This document shows, one piece after another, positions 43,713 to 52,987 of a stretch of DNA of 64,000 bases. Origin of the DNA: Bacteroidales bacterium (lineage in GTDB: Bacteria; Bacteroidota; Bacteroidia; Bacteroidales; ML635J-15); NCBI GenBank assembly GCA_017994175.1, contig JAGOLH010000002.1, positions 51,839 through 115,838 of the forward strand, read 5' to 3'. Below the pieces are notes generated by a model, which ran no database searches, was not told the origin of the DNA, and was given only the letters and a program-made list of their open reading frames with translations. The position numbers were made by a program, and so were the translations under genes. The first letter of the stretch is position 1; each line of letters opens with the position of its first letter.

Positions 43713-44769
43713 TATAGTTGCCTGGATTATCGCGGTAATTGTGGCTGCTTTACTTGTATGGCTTGGAATAAGTATTTTCCAAAACAGTAACAATAAACCT
43801 GAAAACAACCGGAATAAACAAACCAAGGCCGTCGACGCCTACGTTGTACATCCGCAAAAGCTACAGAACGAAATTAGTGTTGCAGGCACCTTGCTTGCTT
43901 TTGACGAGGTGGAATTGAAAAACGAAGTTTCGGGCCGCATTGTTGAGTTGAATTTACCTGAAGGGCAATTCGTAAAAAAGGGAACATTGCTGGTTAAACT
44001 TTATGACGGAGACCTTCAGGCAAACCTTAACAAGCTAAATGCACAGCTCTCAACACAGCAACAAGTTTATCAAAGGCAGGCAGAATTGTTTAAAGTGAAT
44101 GGAATCAGTCGCAATGAACTCGAAAATGCTGCATTGAATGTAAGTGTATTACAGGCCGAAATAGCCGGTGTTGAGGCACAGATACGTAAAACAGAAATAC
44201 TTGCACCATTTGATGGCATTGTTGGCTTGCGAAATGTTAGCATCGGTGCGGTTGTTAATACTTCAACCGTTCTGGCAAGTTTGCGCAGTTCAGCAAAGTT
44301 GAAACTTGATTTTTATATTCCGGAAAGATACGCATCGGCGATTGTTAAAGGCATGAAAGTTTGGTTTACCTTGTTCAGTTCCGAAGTGAAGTACGAAGCT
44401 ACAGTGCTTGCAACTGAAACACGCATTGAAACGGGAACACGCGAGTTGAAAGTAAGGGCTGTAACGGACAATATTTCTGAGGTGCTTGTCCCTGGGTCTT
44501 TTGCAACCGTTTACCTGGGATTGGGAAGCAATGAAAAAGCCTTGCTTGTACCTACGCAATGTATTATTCCCAAAGAACAGACGAAAAGGTTAATTGTTGC
44601 CAGGAATGGCAAGGCTGAATTCGTAACAGTAACAACGGGTGTACGCCAATCAAACAATATCGAAATTTTGCAAGGACTTTCTGAAGGGGATACAGTTATT
44701 ACAACAGGAGTTTTGTTTCTGAAACCGGGTTCTGTAATTAAATATGCTCATATAAGCGATTCGTTATGA
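43702..44769 (+). CDS. RND efflux periplasmic adaptor
   Basis: A 355-residue membrane-fusion protein. The start is the ATG at 43702 (MKANIVAW), giving one N-terminal transmembrane anchor (about 5-26) and no lipobox. Lipoyl halves (VELKNEVSGRIVELNLPEGQ and ILAPFDGIVGLRNVSIGAVV) enclose a short coiled-coil hairpin (LNKLNAQLSTQQQVYQRQAE), followed by beta-barrel and membrane-proximal domains. It joins the inner-membrane pump to the outer-membrane channel. The stop overlaps the pump gene as ATGA. Confidence 0.94.
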   Translation: MKANIVAWIIAVIVAALLVWLGISIFQNSNNKPENNRNKQTKAVDAYVVHPQKLQNEISVAGTLLAFDEVELKNEVSGRIVELNLPEGQFVKKGTLLVKLYDGDLQANLNKLNAQLSTQQQVYQRQAELFKVNGISRNELENAALNVSVLQAEIAGVEAQIRKTEILAPFDGIVGLRNVSIGAVVNTSTVLASLRSSAKLKLDFYIPERYASAIVKGMKVWFTLFSSEVKYEATVLATETRIETGTRELKVRAVTDNISEVLVPGSFATVYLGLGSNEKALLVPTQCIIPKEQTKRLIVARNGKAEFVTVTTGVRQSNNIEILQGLSEGDTVITTGVLFLKPGSVIKYAHISDSL

Positions 44770-47700
44770 CTTTATCGGATATAGCATTACGGCGCCCTGT
44801 TGCTGCTGTTGTAGCAAGCCTACTCATTGTACTGCTTGGAGTAGTTGGATATTCTTTTCTCGGGGTGCGCCTTTACCCTGCGATTGACCCTCCGGTGATT
44901 ACGGTTCAGACTAATTATACAGGGGCTAATGCCGAAATTATTGAATCGCAAATTACCGAACCTCTCGAGAAAAGCCTGAATGGTATTGAGGGTGTAAAAT
45001 CAATCTCATCGCGCTCAGCAGTTGGCAGTAGCAATATTACTGTGGAATTTGAACTGGGTGCCGATTTGGAAAAAGCTGCAAATGATGTCAGAGACAAAGT
45101 TTCACAGGCAGTACGCCAGCTGCCTCAGGATATTGATGCCCCACCTACGGTAACCAAGGCCGATGCAAATAATGAGCCTATAATCATGTTGTCGGCCCAA
45201 AGTTCAAAAATGAGTGCTACTGAATTGAGCGATTATGCCGAAAACGTATTGCTCGAGAAACTTCAGACTATACCGGGTGTAAGTTCGGTGGCAATTTATG
45301 GCCAACAAAAGCCGGCTATGCGCCTATGGCTTGATCCGGTAAGGCTCGCCGCAAACAATCTTACTGCTGCCGATATTCATGCTGCCTTATTACGCGAGAA
45401 CATTGAAAAACCCGGAGGGAAAATCAGGGGATACGCTACCGAGATTATTGTGAAAACATATGGACGGCTCGAAACGGAACAAGATTTCAATAATCTGATA
45501 ATTAAAAACGAAGGAACCCGAATTGTTCGACTCAGTGATGTTGGGGAAGCAAGTATAGGAGCACAGAACGAGGAGTCAGGGCTTACCCTCAATGGAATTA
45601 CAGCTGTTAACCTTGCTGTTATACCCCTCCCCGGAGCTAACGATATTCAGATTGCCGATGAGTTTTATAAACGCTTACAGCAAATTCAGGAAAACCTCCC
45701 TGATGGTATGGAGCTGATTGTGGTTCGTGACAAATCGATTTTTGTCCGGCAGTCGGTTCGCGATGTAGGTGAAACATTGCTCATTGCCATTAGCCTGGTG
45801 GTTTTAATCATTTTCCTTTTTTTTAGGAATTGGATTATTGCCATACGGCCTCTTATCGATATTCCTGTTTCGCTTATAGGGACATTCTTTGTAATGTATT
45901 TGTTCGATTATTCGGTGAATGTGTTAACCTTGCTCGGAATAGTGCTTGCTACCGGATTGGTGGTGGATGATGGAATTGTGGTCACCGAAAATATTTTTAA
46001 GCGCATTGAGAAAGGTATGGATAAGTGGAAAGCAGCTTTCGAAGGTACCCGTGAGATATTCTTTGCTGTGATTTCAACATCGCTTACTTTGGCAATTGTG
46101 TTTATTCCGGTTATTTTTCTTGAGGGTTTTACGGGAAGGTTATTCCGTGAATTTGGTATTGTTGTGGCCAGTGCAGTGTTGATATCCGCATTTGTTTCAC
46201 TCACACTTACACCTGTTTTAAATGTTTTTCTGGGTGGTTCTGCATCGCATCATTCGAAGTTTTATAATGCTTCCGAGCCTTTTTTCAAAAGTCTTGAAAA
46301 GTCGTACCGAAGGGTTTTAAGCTACATTTTTCAAGTTAAATGGATTGCCATTATAATTTTGCTTTTATGTGTGGCAATGATTACAGGCCTGATGTTTTCG
46401 TTGAAATCGGAGCTGGCACCGCTTGAGGACCACAGCTTCATTCGACTTGCTGTTACCACACCCGAAGGTACCGACTATGAAGTTACCCGAAATATTATGG
46501 ATGATATTGCTGAAACAATCAGCGATTCATTTCCTGAAGCAAAAAACATATTGGTAAGGTCAGGTGGTGGTTTCATGTCGACAGGCTCAAATTCTGGAAA
46601 CATAATGGTATTTCTTACAGATCCGGAGGAAAGAGACCTAACGCAACAGCAATTGCTCGAGCGCTTATCGTCGATGTTTTCAGGTTTTGCACCTGCCAGA
46701 GTTATCCCAAGCCAGGAACCCACCATTGCTACCAGTGCATCGCGTGGCTTACCGGTACAGTTTGTAATACAGAACCTTGACTTTGGTAAGCTGAAAACCG
46801 TGCTCCCGCTTTTTCTTGAAGAAGCTTCCGTCAGTCCTGTATTTAGTAATGTTGATGTTGATCTGAAATTCAATAAACCTGAGGTCAATATAGTTGTTGA
46901 CCGGCTAAAAGCCAACAGCATGGGAGTTAATGAAAAAGATGTTGCTGATGTGCTGAGTTATGCACTGAGTGGTAGCAGATACGATTATTTTCTGAGAAAT
47001 AATAAGCAATATTTCGTAATTGGTCAGGTGATGCGAAGCAATCGAGATGATCCGGCTGATATAGCATCTTTGTTTGTACGTTCTTCTACGGGTAATATGA
47101 TACGGCTCGATAATCTGGTAAAGATGGAAGAAAGCAGCAACCCACCAACATTATACCATTTCAACCGCTATAAATCAGCTACTGTATCAGCAAATCTCTC
47201 AGAGGGTTACACGCTGGGAGAAGGTATTGCCGAAATGCAACGGATAGCAGACAAACTTCTTGATAGCTCATTTCAGACAGAGTTGTCTGGTTCATCGCGC
47301 GATTTTGCAGAAAGCAGTTCCAATATTTCTTTTGCTTTGGTTTTGGCACTTCTTTTAATTTATCTTATTCTTGCAGCACAATTTGAGAGTTTTCGCGATC
47401 CATTCATTATTATGCTTACTGTGCCCACTGCTATTGCGGGAGCATTGCTGTCGCTACATATTTTTGGACATACATTAAATATTTTTTCAGAGATTGGAAT
47501 GCTGCTTCTCATCGGAATTGTTACAAAAAACGGAATCCTGATTGTTGACTTTGCCAACCGAAAACAAAGGGAAGGCTTACCAAGGCGGGTTGCTGCTTTC
47601 GAAGCTGCTACAGCCAGGTTCCGACCAATACTGATGACATCGTTAGCAACAATTTTTGGAGCATTCCCAATAGCACTTGCTCTTGGGGCCGGGGCCCAAA

Positions 47701-47828
47701 GCCGCATTCCATTAGGTATTGTTGTTGTGGGGGGACTTTTGTTTTCCATGATCCTAACCCTGTTTGTAATTCCGGTGATGTATGTGTATATGTCGGGCAG
47801 AAAGAAACAAAACACCAATCAGTTGTAA
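44766..47828 (+). CDS. RND (AcrB/MexB-type) efflux pump
   Basis: A 1020-residue proton-driven transporter with 12 transmembrane helices and two large periplasmic loops. The proton-relay aspartates are present in helix 4 (GLVVDDGIVVTENIF), the Lys in helix 10 (GIVTKNGILIVDFANR), and the N-terminal IALRRPVAAVVASLLIVLLG and YPAIDPPVITVQTNYTGA blocks are classical HAE1. Length is normal. Drugs or toxic metabolites are probable substrates; specificity cannot be deduced. It lies between its adaptor and channel genes. Confidence 0.96.
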   Translation: MTLSDIALRRPVAAVVASLLIVLLGVVGYSFLGVRLYPAIDPPVITVQTNYTGANAEIIESQITEPLEKSLNGIEGVKSISSRSAVGSSNITVEFELGADLEKAANDVRDKVSQAVRQLPQDIDAPPTVTKADANNEPIIMLSAQSSKMSATELSDYAENVLLEKLQTIPGVSSVAIYGQQKPAMRLWLDPVRLAANNLTAADIHAALLRENIEKPGGKIRGYATEIIVKTYGRLETEQDFNNLIIKNEGTRIVRLSDVGEASIGAQNEESGLTLNGITAVNLAVIPLPGANDIQIADEFYKRLQQIQENLPDGMELIVVRDKSIFVRQSVRDVGETLLIAISLVVLIIFLFFRNWIIAIRPLIDIPVSLIGTFFVMYLFDYSVNVLTLLGIVLATGLVVDDGIVVTENIFKRIEKGMDKWKAAFEGTREIFFAVISTSLTLAIVFIPVIFLEGFTGRLFREFGIVVASAVLISAFVSLTLTPVLNVFLGGSASHHSKFYNASEPFFKSLEKSYRRVLSYIFQVKWIAIIILLLCVAMITGLMFSLKSELAPLEDHSFIRLAVTTPEGTDYEVTRNIMDDIAETISDSFPEAKNILVRSGGGFMSTGSNSGNIMVFLTDPEERDLTQQQLLERLSSMFSGFAPARVIPSQEPTIATSASRGLPVQFVIQNLDFGKLKTVLPLFLEEASVSPVFSNVDVDLKFNKPEVNIVVDRLKANSMGVNEKDVADVLSYALSGSRYDYFLRNNKQYFVIGQVMRSNRDDPADIASLFVRSSTGNMIRLDNLVKMEESSNPPTLYHFNRYKSATVSANLSEGYTLGEGIAEMQRIADKLLDSSFQTELSGSSRDFAESSSNISFALVLALLLIYLILAAQFESFRDPFIIMLTVPTAIAGALLSLHIFGHTLNIFSEIGMLLLIGIVTKNGILIVDFANRKQREGLPRRVAAFEAATARFRPILMTSLATIFGAFPIALALGAGAQSRIPLGIVVVGGLLFSMILTLFVIPVMYVYMSGRKKQNTNQL

Positions 47829-47832
47829 TTTT

Positions 47833-49137
47833 ATGAAAACACGATTAATCCCCGTAATAGCTGCTCTGTTCATAGGTTATAGCCCAATAATAGCTCAGGA
47901 TACACTAAGCCTGAATGCGGCCATTGGTATTGCCATAGAAAATAATTACCGCATAATAATAGCAGGCAGTGAAGTAGAAATCGCAAAAATATCCAATACT
48001 CCTGGAAACGCAGGAATGTTGCCGCAACTTAATTTAAAAGGGTCGGGGAATTGGGAGTATGGGAATGTTTACCAACGCTTTTCCGATGGAAGCGAGAATA
48101 ATTTTCCATCATTTTCGGGCAGTACTGTAAATGCAGCAAGCGAGTTGAATTGGACAATCTTCGACGGTGGCCGGATGTTTGCCACTAAGCACCGGCTTGA
48201 ATCGAACCAGGATTTGGCTGAACTAAGTCTCCAAGAAGAAAAAAATAAGATTCGATACGATGTTACTGCTGCATACTTCGACGTTGTTAGAAATTACGAA
48301 ATTCTGCATTCACTGAACAAAATACTCGAAATTGCACAACAACGGTTCGAACTTTCCGAAAAAGCCTTCAATACAGGTATGCTTCAAAAGTCTGATCTGC
48401 TACAGGCAAGCATCGACTTGAATGCAGTTCAAAAAAGCATGATAGAGCAAGAGTATCTTATTAAACAATCGGAAGAAAAACTGAGAGTATTACTTTGCTT
48501 ACCTTCAGTAGAGTTTGTGTTAAGCGACAGCCTGAAAACAGAATATTTACCCGATTTCGAAACGCTTAGCCAAAGTCTTATTGCTGCTAATACCGAGCTA
48601 ATGATACTTCAGAAGCAGACTGAGGTGGCTTCGTTTTCATTAAAGGAAAGTCGCAGAAATATTTACCCGAAGATTGGCCTGAATGCTGGTTATTATTTGC
48701 TAAGAACAGTAAATTCTGAAGGGACTATAATTGAAAACTATTCAATAGGTCCTCAAATTGGCGGAAGTATCGTTATCCCAATTTTTCAATCAGGTGAGTA
48801 TCGCAGAAAAATAGCTACAGATAAAATAAATCTGGCTTCAGCTGAATATCAGTATCGGTACTACCACGATTTAATTGGCTCTGAGCTGAAAGTACAGTAC
48901 CTTGAGTTTGTTCGCCTTGAAAAACTCATTGAACTGGAAAAAGATAATAATTTGCTCATGAGTGAGAATATAGCCATTAGTTTGCATCGGCTTGAACTGG
49001 GGGAAGCCGCCTCTACTGAAATACATCAGGCGCAGCAACAATATCTAGAATCGTGCACAAACCTTATAAACTACAGGTATAATCTCAAATTGTCCGAAGC
49101 CAGGATACAACTTTTGTCAGGTGAAAATATTCGATAA
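47833..49137 (+). CDS. TolC-like outer-membrane efflux channel
   Basis: A 434-residue outer-membrane factor. The start is the ATG at 47833, 4 nt after the pump's stop, which opens a signal peptide ending SPIIAQD. Two internal repeats of long helices (LSLNAAIGIAIENNYRIIIA; YDVTAAYFDVVRNYEIL; FELSEKAFNTGMLQKSDLL and AISLHRLELGEAASTEIHQA) mark the TolC/OEP family. No lipobox is seen. It ends the MarR-adaptor-pump-channel operon and meets a convergent gene after only 11 nt. Confidence 0.94.
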   Translation: MKTRLIPVIAALFIGYSPIIAQDTLSLNAAIGIAIENNYRIIIAGSEVEIAKISNTPGNAGMLPQLNLKGSGNWEYGNVYQRFSDGSENNFPSFSGSTVNAASELNWTIFDGGRMFATKHRLESNQDLAELSLQEEKNKIRYDVTAAYFDVVRNYEILHSLNKILEIAQQRFELSEKAFNTGMLQKSDLLQASIDLNAVQKSMIEQEYLIKQSEEKLRVLLCLPSVEFVLSDSLKTEYLPDFETLSQSLIAANTELMILQKQTEVASFSLKESRRNIYPKIGLNAGYYLLRTVNSEGTIIENYSIGPQIGGSIVIPIFQSGEYRRKIATDKINLASAEYQYRYYHDLIGSELKVQYLEFVRLEKLIELEKDNNLLMSENIAISLHRLELGEAASTEIHQAQQQYLESCTNLINYRYNLKLSEARIQLLSGENIR

Positions 49138-49148
49138 GTGATTTGATG

Positions 49149-52100
49149 TTAATTTTGAATTGAAATAAGTCCGTAATAACGACCTGTTGTACTGTAAATA
49201 TGAAGTAGATAAACTCCTTCGGAAAGGTTCATATCAATCGAGAATGTGTTTTTATCATCTAAGTTTTTCTCAAATATTGTTTTTCCCAAGTAATCGGTAA
49301 CTATAATTTTAAGGGCATTCTGGTTTTCGGGTAGCACAACATTGAATTTCCCATTGCAAGGATTCGGAAAAACCGTCATTTGTTCGGTATTTAAATCATT
49401 GATACCAACATAGGGTACAACAGTAATGGTAATAGCGCACGACTCGGTATTCCCTCCGATATCGGTTACAGTCCATGTTATTGTATTCGTGCCTTCTGGA
49501 AGGAATTCGCCGAATAAAGTATTTGTGTTGTTGAAATCGTTCTCAACACTCTCAACCAAGCAGTTATCGCTTACCGAAACAGGGTCAAATCCGTTGTTAC
49601 TAATAAGATAGTAATGATTTGGCATAGCATCTACCACTGCATCCCCATTACAAGTGATTTCAGGAAGGCTAACATCTTCGACCACTACAGTCTGCACCTG
49701 ATAGCTTGTGTTGCCGTTCCCGTCATTGTATACCCAGGTTATATAGAAGGTTCCCTGACTTTCATATAGAAGAGGATCCTGTGTAGTTGCAATAATGGTT
49801 CCTGAACAGTTATCGGATGCCTGAGGAACTATACTTACTTCAGCACTGCATTCGCCAACAACATCTTCCAGCTCTTCTGCATTAGGTACAGGCCCGGTTT
49901 CATCAGATACAACAACATATTGCGATTGTTGGCTCACATTTCCGTATGAATCGATGTATTCCCATATAATTAAGTAATTTCCTTGCACATCGTAATAAAG
50001 ATCATTTTCGGTAACACCAAGTATAATTCCATCACAGTTATCGTTTGCAACAGGCTGGGAAGTAATTTCTACGAAACACTCGCCGTAAACAATTTCAAGC
50101 TCATTATTTTCCGGTGCAGGAGCTGTCAAATCGGTCACATTGATTACAGCCATGTTGCTTATTGCCATGTTGCATCCCGGCCCAATTGTAGTGGCAACGC
50201 ATCGATAATAGGTAGTTGATGTTACTATTCCCGTTGTGTAGGTACTCTCAACTTCATTGTCAATATTATTCCACAAATAGCCGTCTTCCGAAATCTGCCA
50301 CTGATACGAAAGCGAAGGGATTCCGCCTGAAGCAGCAACAGTAAGGCTTGCAAAATCGCCGCTACAAATAACTGCTCCGGAAGGTTGCAGGGTAAATACA
50401 GGGTCTGGAAGCACCATTACTGTAGCAACTTCCGATATCTGCTGACCGCAGCCTGCTCCAGAGGCTGTAATAACGCAACGGAAATATTTGGTTTCGTTGA
50501 TAGAGGAAACGTAATATTCTACAGCGCCAGCGTTCAATATATCCTCGAAACTGATTCCATCAGCCGATATCTGCCATTGATATGTAAGGGAGGGCGTTCC
50601 TCCTTCAGCGACAACAGAGAGTGAGCAGGAGCCCCCAGCGCATACTGTTTCATCGGAAGGTTGTTGCAGAAATGTAAGGGCATCGGCAACAACAATATCT
50701 ATCTGGCTGCATTCCGAAGCCGATTCAGGGCAAAGTGTATTGCGTGTTTGTGCAAAATACGATATATCGTTGACCGGAATTCCGGTGAGTGTGTTACCTG
50801 AAACAAAAATACTGTTGTTACATTCTTCCGAATACCAGTATACTGAATTGCCGTTATTACCGGGTATTGCTGATACGCTGATTTCTCCACCCGGGCAAAT
50901 TGTTATAGGAGAGGAGTTGATTATTTCAGGCACTGACAAAGGATAGTCGCTGATGCTGATGATAAAACTACCGTTCTCGCCAATTAAATCATTGCTGCCA
51001 ACAGAAATGAAATAATCAACCTCAGCCAGTGTACACCATTCCAGATATGACTGGTTCCCTGTTCCGGAATCGTCGTTGCAGGCAACTTCATCAAGATGTG
51101 TGCATTCCCCTGTATAAATATGTATTTCGGTATTTAAATTGGTAAGCTGACTAATTGTAGAAACACTCATAATATTACCGGTTCCTGAGAGCATAAACCA
51201 AACATTGTTTGAGTACCCGTTACATCCCGATGTTGGAGGAATATCTGACGATGAGCAATTATTATTCAGTAATTCGCTTGTATAGGGGAAGCTGGTAACA
51301 GGAATTGCATTGATACAAAGGTCGTTTTCAGGAACAGGGGTTACATTTACCGTAGCCATATTACTGATAATTTCATTGCACCCGTTCCCAATGGCTGAAA
51401 CAACGCATCGATAATAGGTTGTTGAGGCAAGTTCAGGAGTTGTATATGAATTTTGGTTTGCTACAGAAATATCTGACCAGTCGGTCGCATTCGTTGAATA
51501 TTGCCATTGATAGGTAAGCTCCGGAGTTCCACCGGAAGCAGACACGCTCATTGTATGGGTATTTCCTGCACACAAGAATGCACCGGTAGGATGTGCTATA
51601 AATGCAGGGTCGTTTGTTACCTGAATTGTGATATTACTGCAAACTCCTGGCGACACGCAGTCTCCTTCTCCCCTTACGTAATACAGGGTGTTCTCTGCCG
51701 GAGTTACTGTTATCGTATTGCCGGAAGTAGTACCTTCAACGATCGATCCGCATCCGAATGAATACAGTTTCCATTGTGTAGCATCGTTTAAACTTCCCGA
51801 AATTTCAATGGTAGCCATTCCTCCGCTGCAAATTGCCTGTGCTGCCAGGCTTGGCGTGCTTGCCGGAGTATAGTTAATCGTAACTTTGCGGATTCGGTCT
51901 GCCGAATAGTCAGCCAAGAAAAGATTGTTGCAGTGGTCAACATATATACCTTCGGAATATGCAAAACTTGCATTGATTGCAGGTCCACCATCGCCGGCAT
52001 AAAACCCATTCCCATTTCCGGCAATAGTACTTACCAGATTAGTGTTTCTATCAATTTTTCTTATGCGATGATTGTATGAATCTAAATAAATCAGGTTTCC

Positions 52101-52844
52101 CTGATTATCAATGTCAAGGTCGTAGGGATAATTAATTGCAACAGAAAGTGCTGGAATGTTTTCTCCGTTAGGATTTCCTCCACCTCCTGCATAAAGGCTT
52201 GAAATGCCTGAAGTTTGATTATAATAATAAATTAAGTTGCTGGTTGTACTAAAGTAAACATTATCGTTCCCATCAACAGCTACCGATAACACATTTGCCG
52301 GAGATGTGTATAGGGTTGAAACAATTCCTGTTGTATAATCTATTTTATTAATTACCCCATTTAAGTTCGCTACATAAATATGCCCCGAGGGACCGCAAGC
52401 TAATTTCAACGGACCATTCAGTCCTGATGCAATCAAAGTGATAATCCCTGTTGTGAGACTTATACGTCTAACGCTTTGGTTTCCATAATCTACGAAAACA
52501 ATATTGCCGTCTATATCAATAATAATTCCTTTTGGGTGGTTAATTTGAGCATCAATTGCTGGACCGTTATCACCACTATTCCCTGCAACACCTGTGCCTG
52601 CAATGGTTGTTATTATACCTGCAGCATTAACTTTGCGAATTACTTGACAATTGTAATCAGTTATGTACAAATTCCCGGATGCATCGGTAACAATATCCAT
52701 CGGCGCTGAGAATTGTGCATTTAAGGCGTGTTCACCATCCCCACTGCAACCTTCAGTTCCGTTGCCGGCAATAGTATTTATAATTTGCGCCCTGATTGCA
52801 CCTGAAATAATTACAAACAGAGTAAGAATCAATAACTTTTTCAT
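49149..52844 (-). CDS. Giant T9SS surface protein with NHL, Ig-like and HYR-like domains
   Basis: A 1231-residue secreted protein: signal peptide 1-19 (GAIRAQ); NHL-repeat propeller over about 20-330 (NTIAGNGTEGCSGDGEHALN ... APMDIVTDASGNLYITD, several blades); an Ig-like CHU_C-type region with three GGTPxLTYQWQ domains; an inserted CUB or PPC-like domain (NNVWFMLSGTGNIMSVS); two or three HYR-like domains (VANDNCDG.I, QASDNCSGTI, VSDNCLVESV); and a T9SS sorting domain (TVFPNPCNGKFNVVL, LSEGVYLLHIYS). It is probably an adhesin or surface sensor; no enzyme motif is present. Repeats make mis-assembly possible, but the frame is open throughout. Confidence 0.88.
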   Translation of the reverse strand: MKKLLILTLFVIISGAIRAQIINTIAGNGTEGCSGDGEHALNAQFSAPMDIVTDASGNLYITDYNCQVIRKVNAAGIITTIAGTGVAGNSGDNGPAIDAQINHPKGIIIDIDGNIVFVDYGNQSVRRISLTTGIITLIASGLNGPLKLACGPSGHIYVANLNGVINKIDYTTGIVSTLYTSPANVLSVAVDGNDNVYFSTTSNLIYYYNQTSGISSLYAGGGGNPNGENIPALSVAINYPYDLDIDNQGNLIYLDSYNHRIRKIDRNTNLVSTIAGNGNGFYAGDGGPAINASFAYSEGIYVDHCNNLFLADYSADRIRKVTINYTPASTPSLAAQAICSGGMATIEISGSLNDATQWKLYSFGCGSIVEGTTSGNTITVTPAENTLYYVRGEGDCVSPGVCSNITIQVTNDPAFIAHPTGAFLCAGNTHTMSVSASGGTPELTYQWQYSTNATDWSDISVANQNSYTTPELASTTYYRCVVSAIGNGCNEIISNMATVNVTPVPENDLCINAIPVTSFPYTSELLNNNCSSSDIPPTSGCNGYSNNVWFMLSGTGNIMSVSTISQLTNLNTEIHIYTGECTHLDEVACNDDSGTGNQSYLEWCTLAEVDYFISVGSNDLIGENGSFIISISDYPLSVPEIINSSPITICPGGEISVSAIPGNNGNSVYWYSEECNNSIFVSGNTLTGIPVNDISYFAQTRNTLCPESASECSQIDIVVADALTFLQQPSDETVCAGGSCSLSVVAEGGTPSLTYQWQISADGISFEDILNAGAVEYYVSSINETKYFRCVITASGAGCGQQISEVATVMVLPDPVFTLQPSGAVICSGDFASLTVAASGGIPSLSYQWQISEDGYLWNNIDNEVESTYTTGIVTSTTYYRCVATTIGPGCNMAISNMAVINVTDLTAPAPENNELEIVYGECFVEITSQPVANDNCDGIILGVTENDLYYDVQGNYLIIWEYIDSYGNVSQQSQYVVVSDETGPVPNAEELEDVVGECSAEVSIVPQASDNCSGTIIATTQDPLLYESQGTFYITWVYNDGNGNTSYQVQTVVVEDVSLPEITCNGDAVVDAMPNHYYLISNNGFDPVSVSDNCLVESVENDFNNTNTLFGEFLPEGTNTITWTVTDIGGNTESCAITITVVPYVGINDLNTEQMTVFPNPCNGKFNVVLPENQNALKIIVTDYLGKTIFEKNLDDKNTFSIDMNLSEGVYLLHIYSTTGRYYGLISIQN

Positions 52845-52987
52845 TAGAAATTTTCTTTAAAGATACAGAAAATGTAATTTTAACAGAATTAGCTTTTCGA
52901 TTTTTCGAAAAAAGAGATAATTCAGAACCTATAAAGATATTTCAAAAAGTTAATGAAGTGAAATGAAAAGAGAGTGGGTGCCATGCT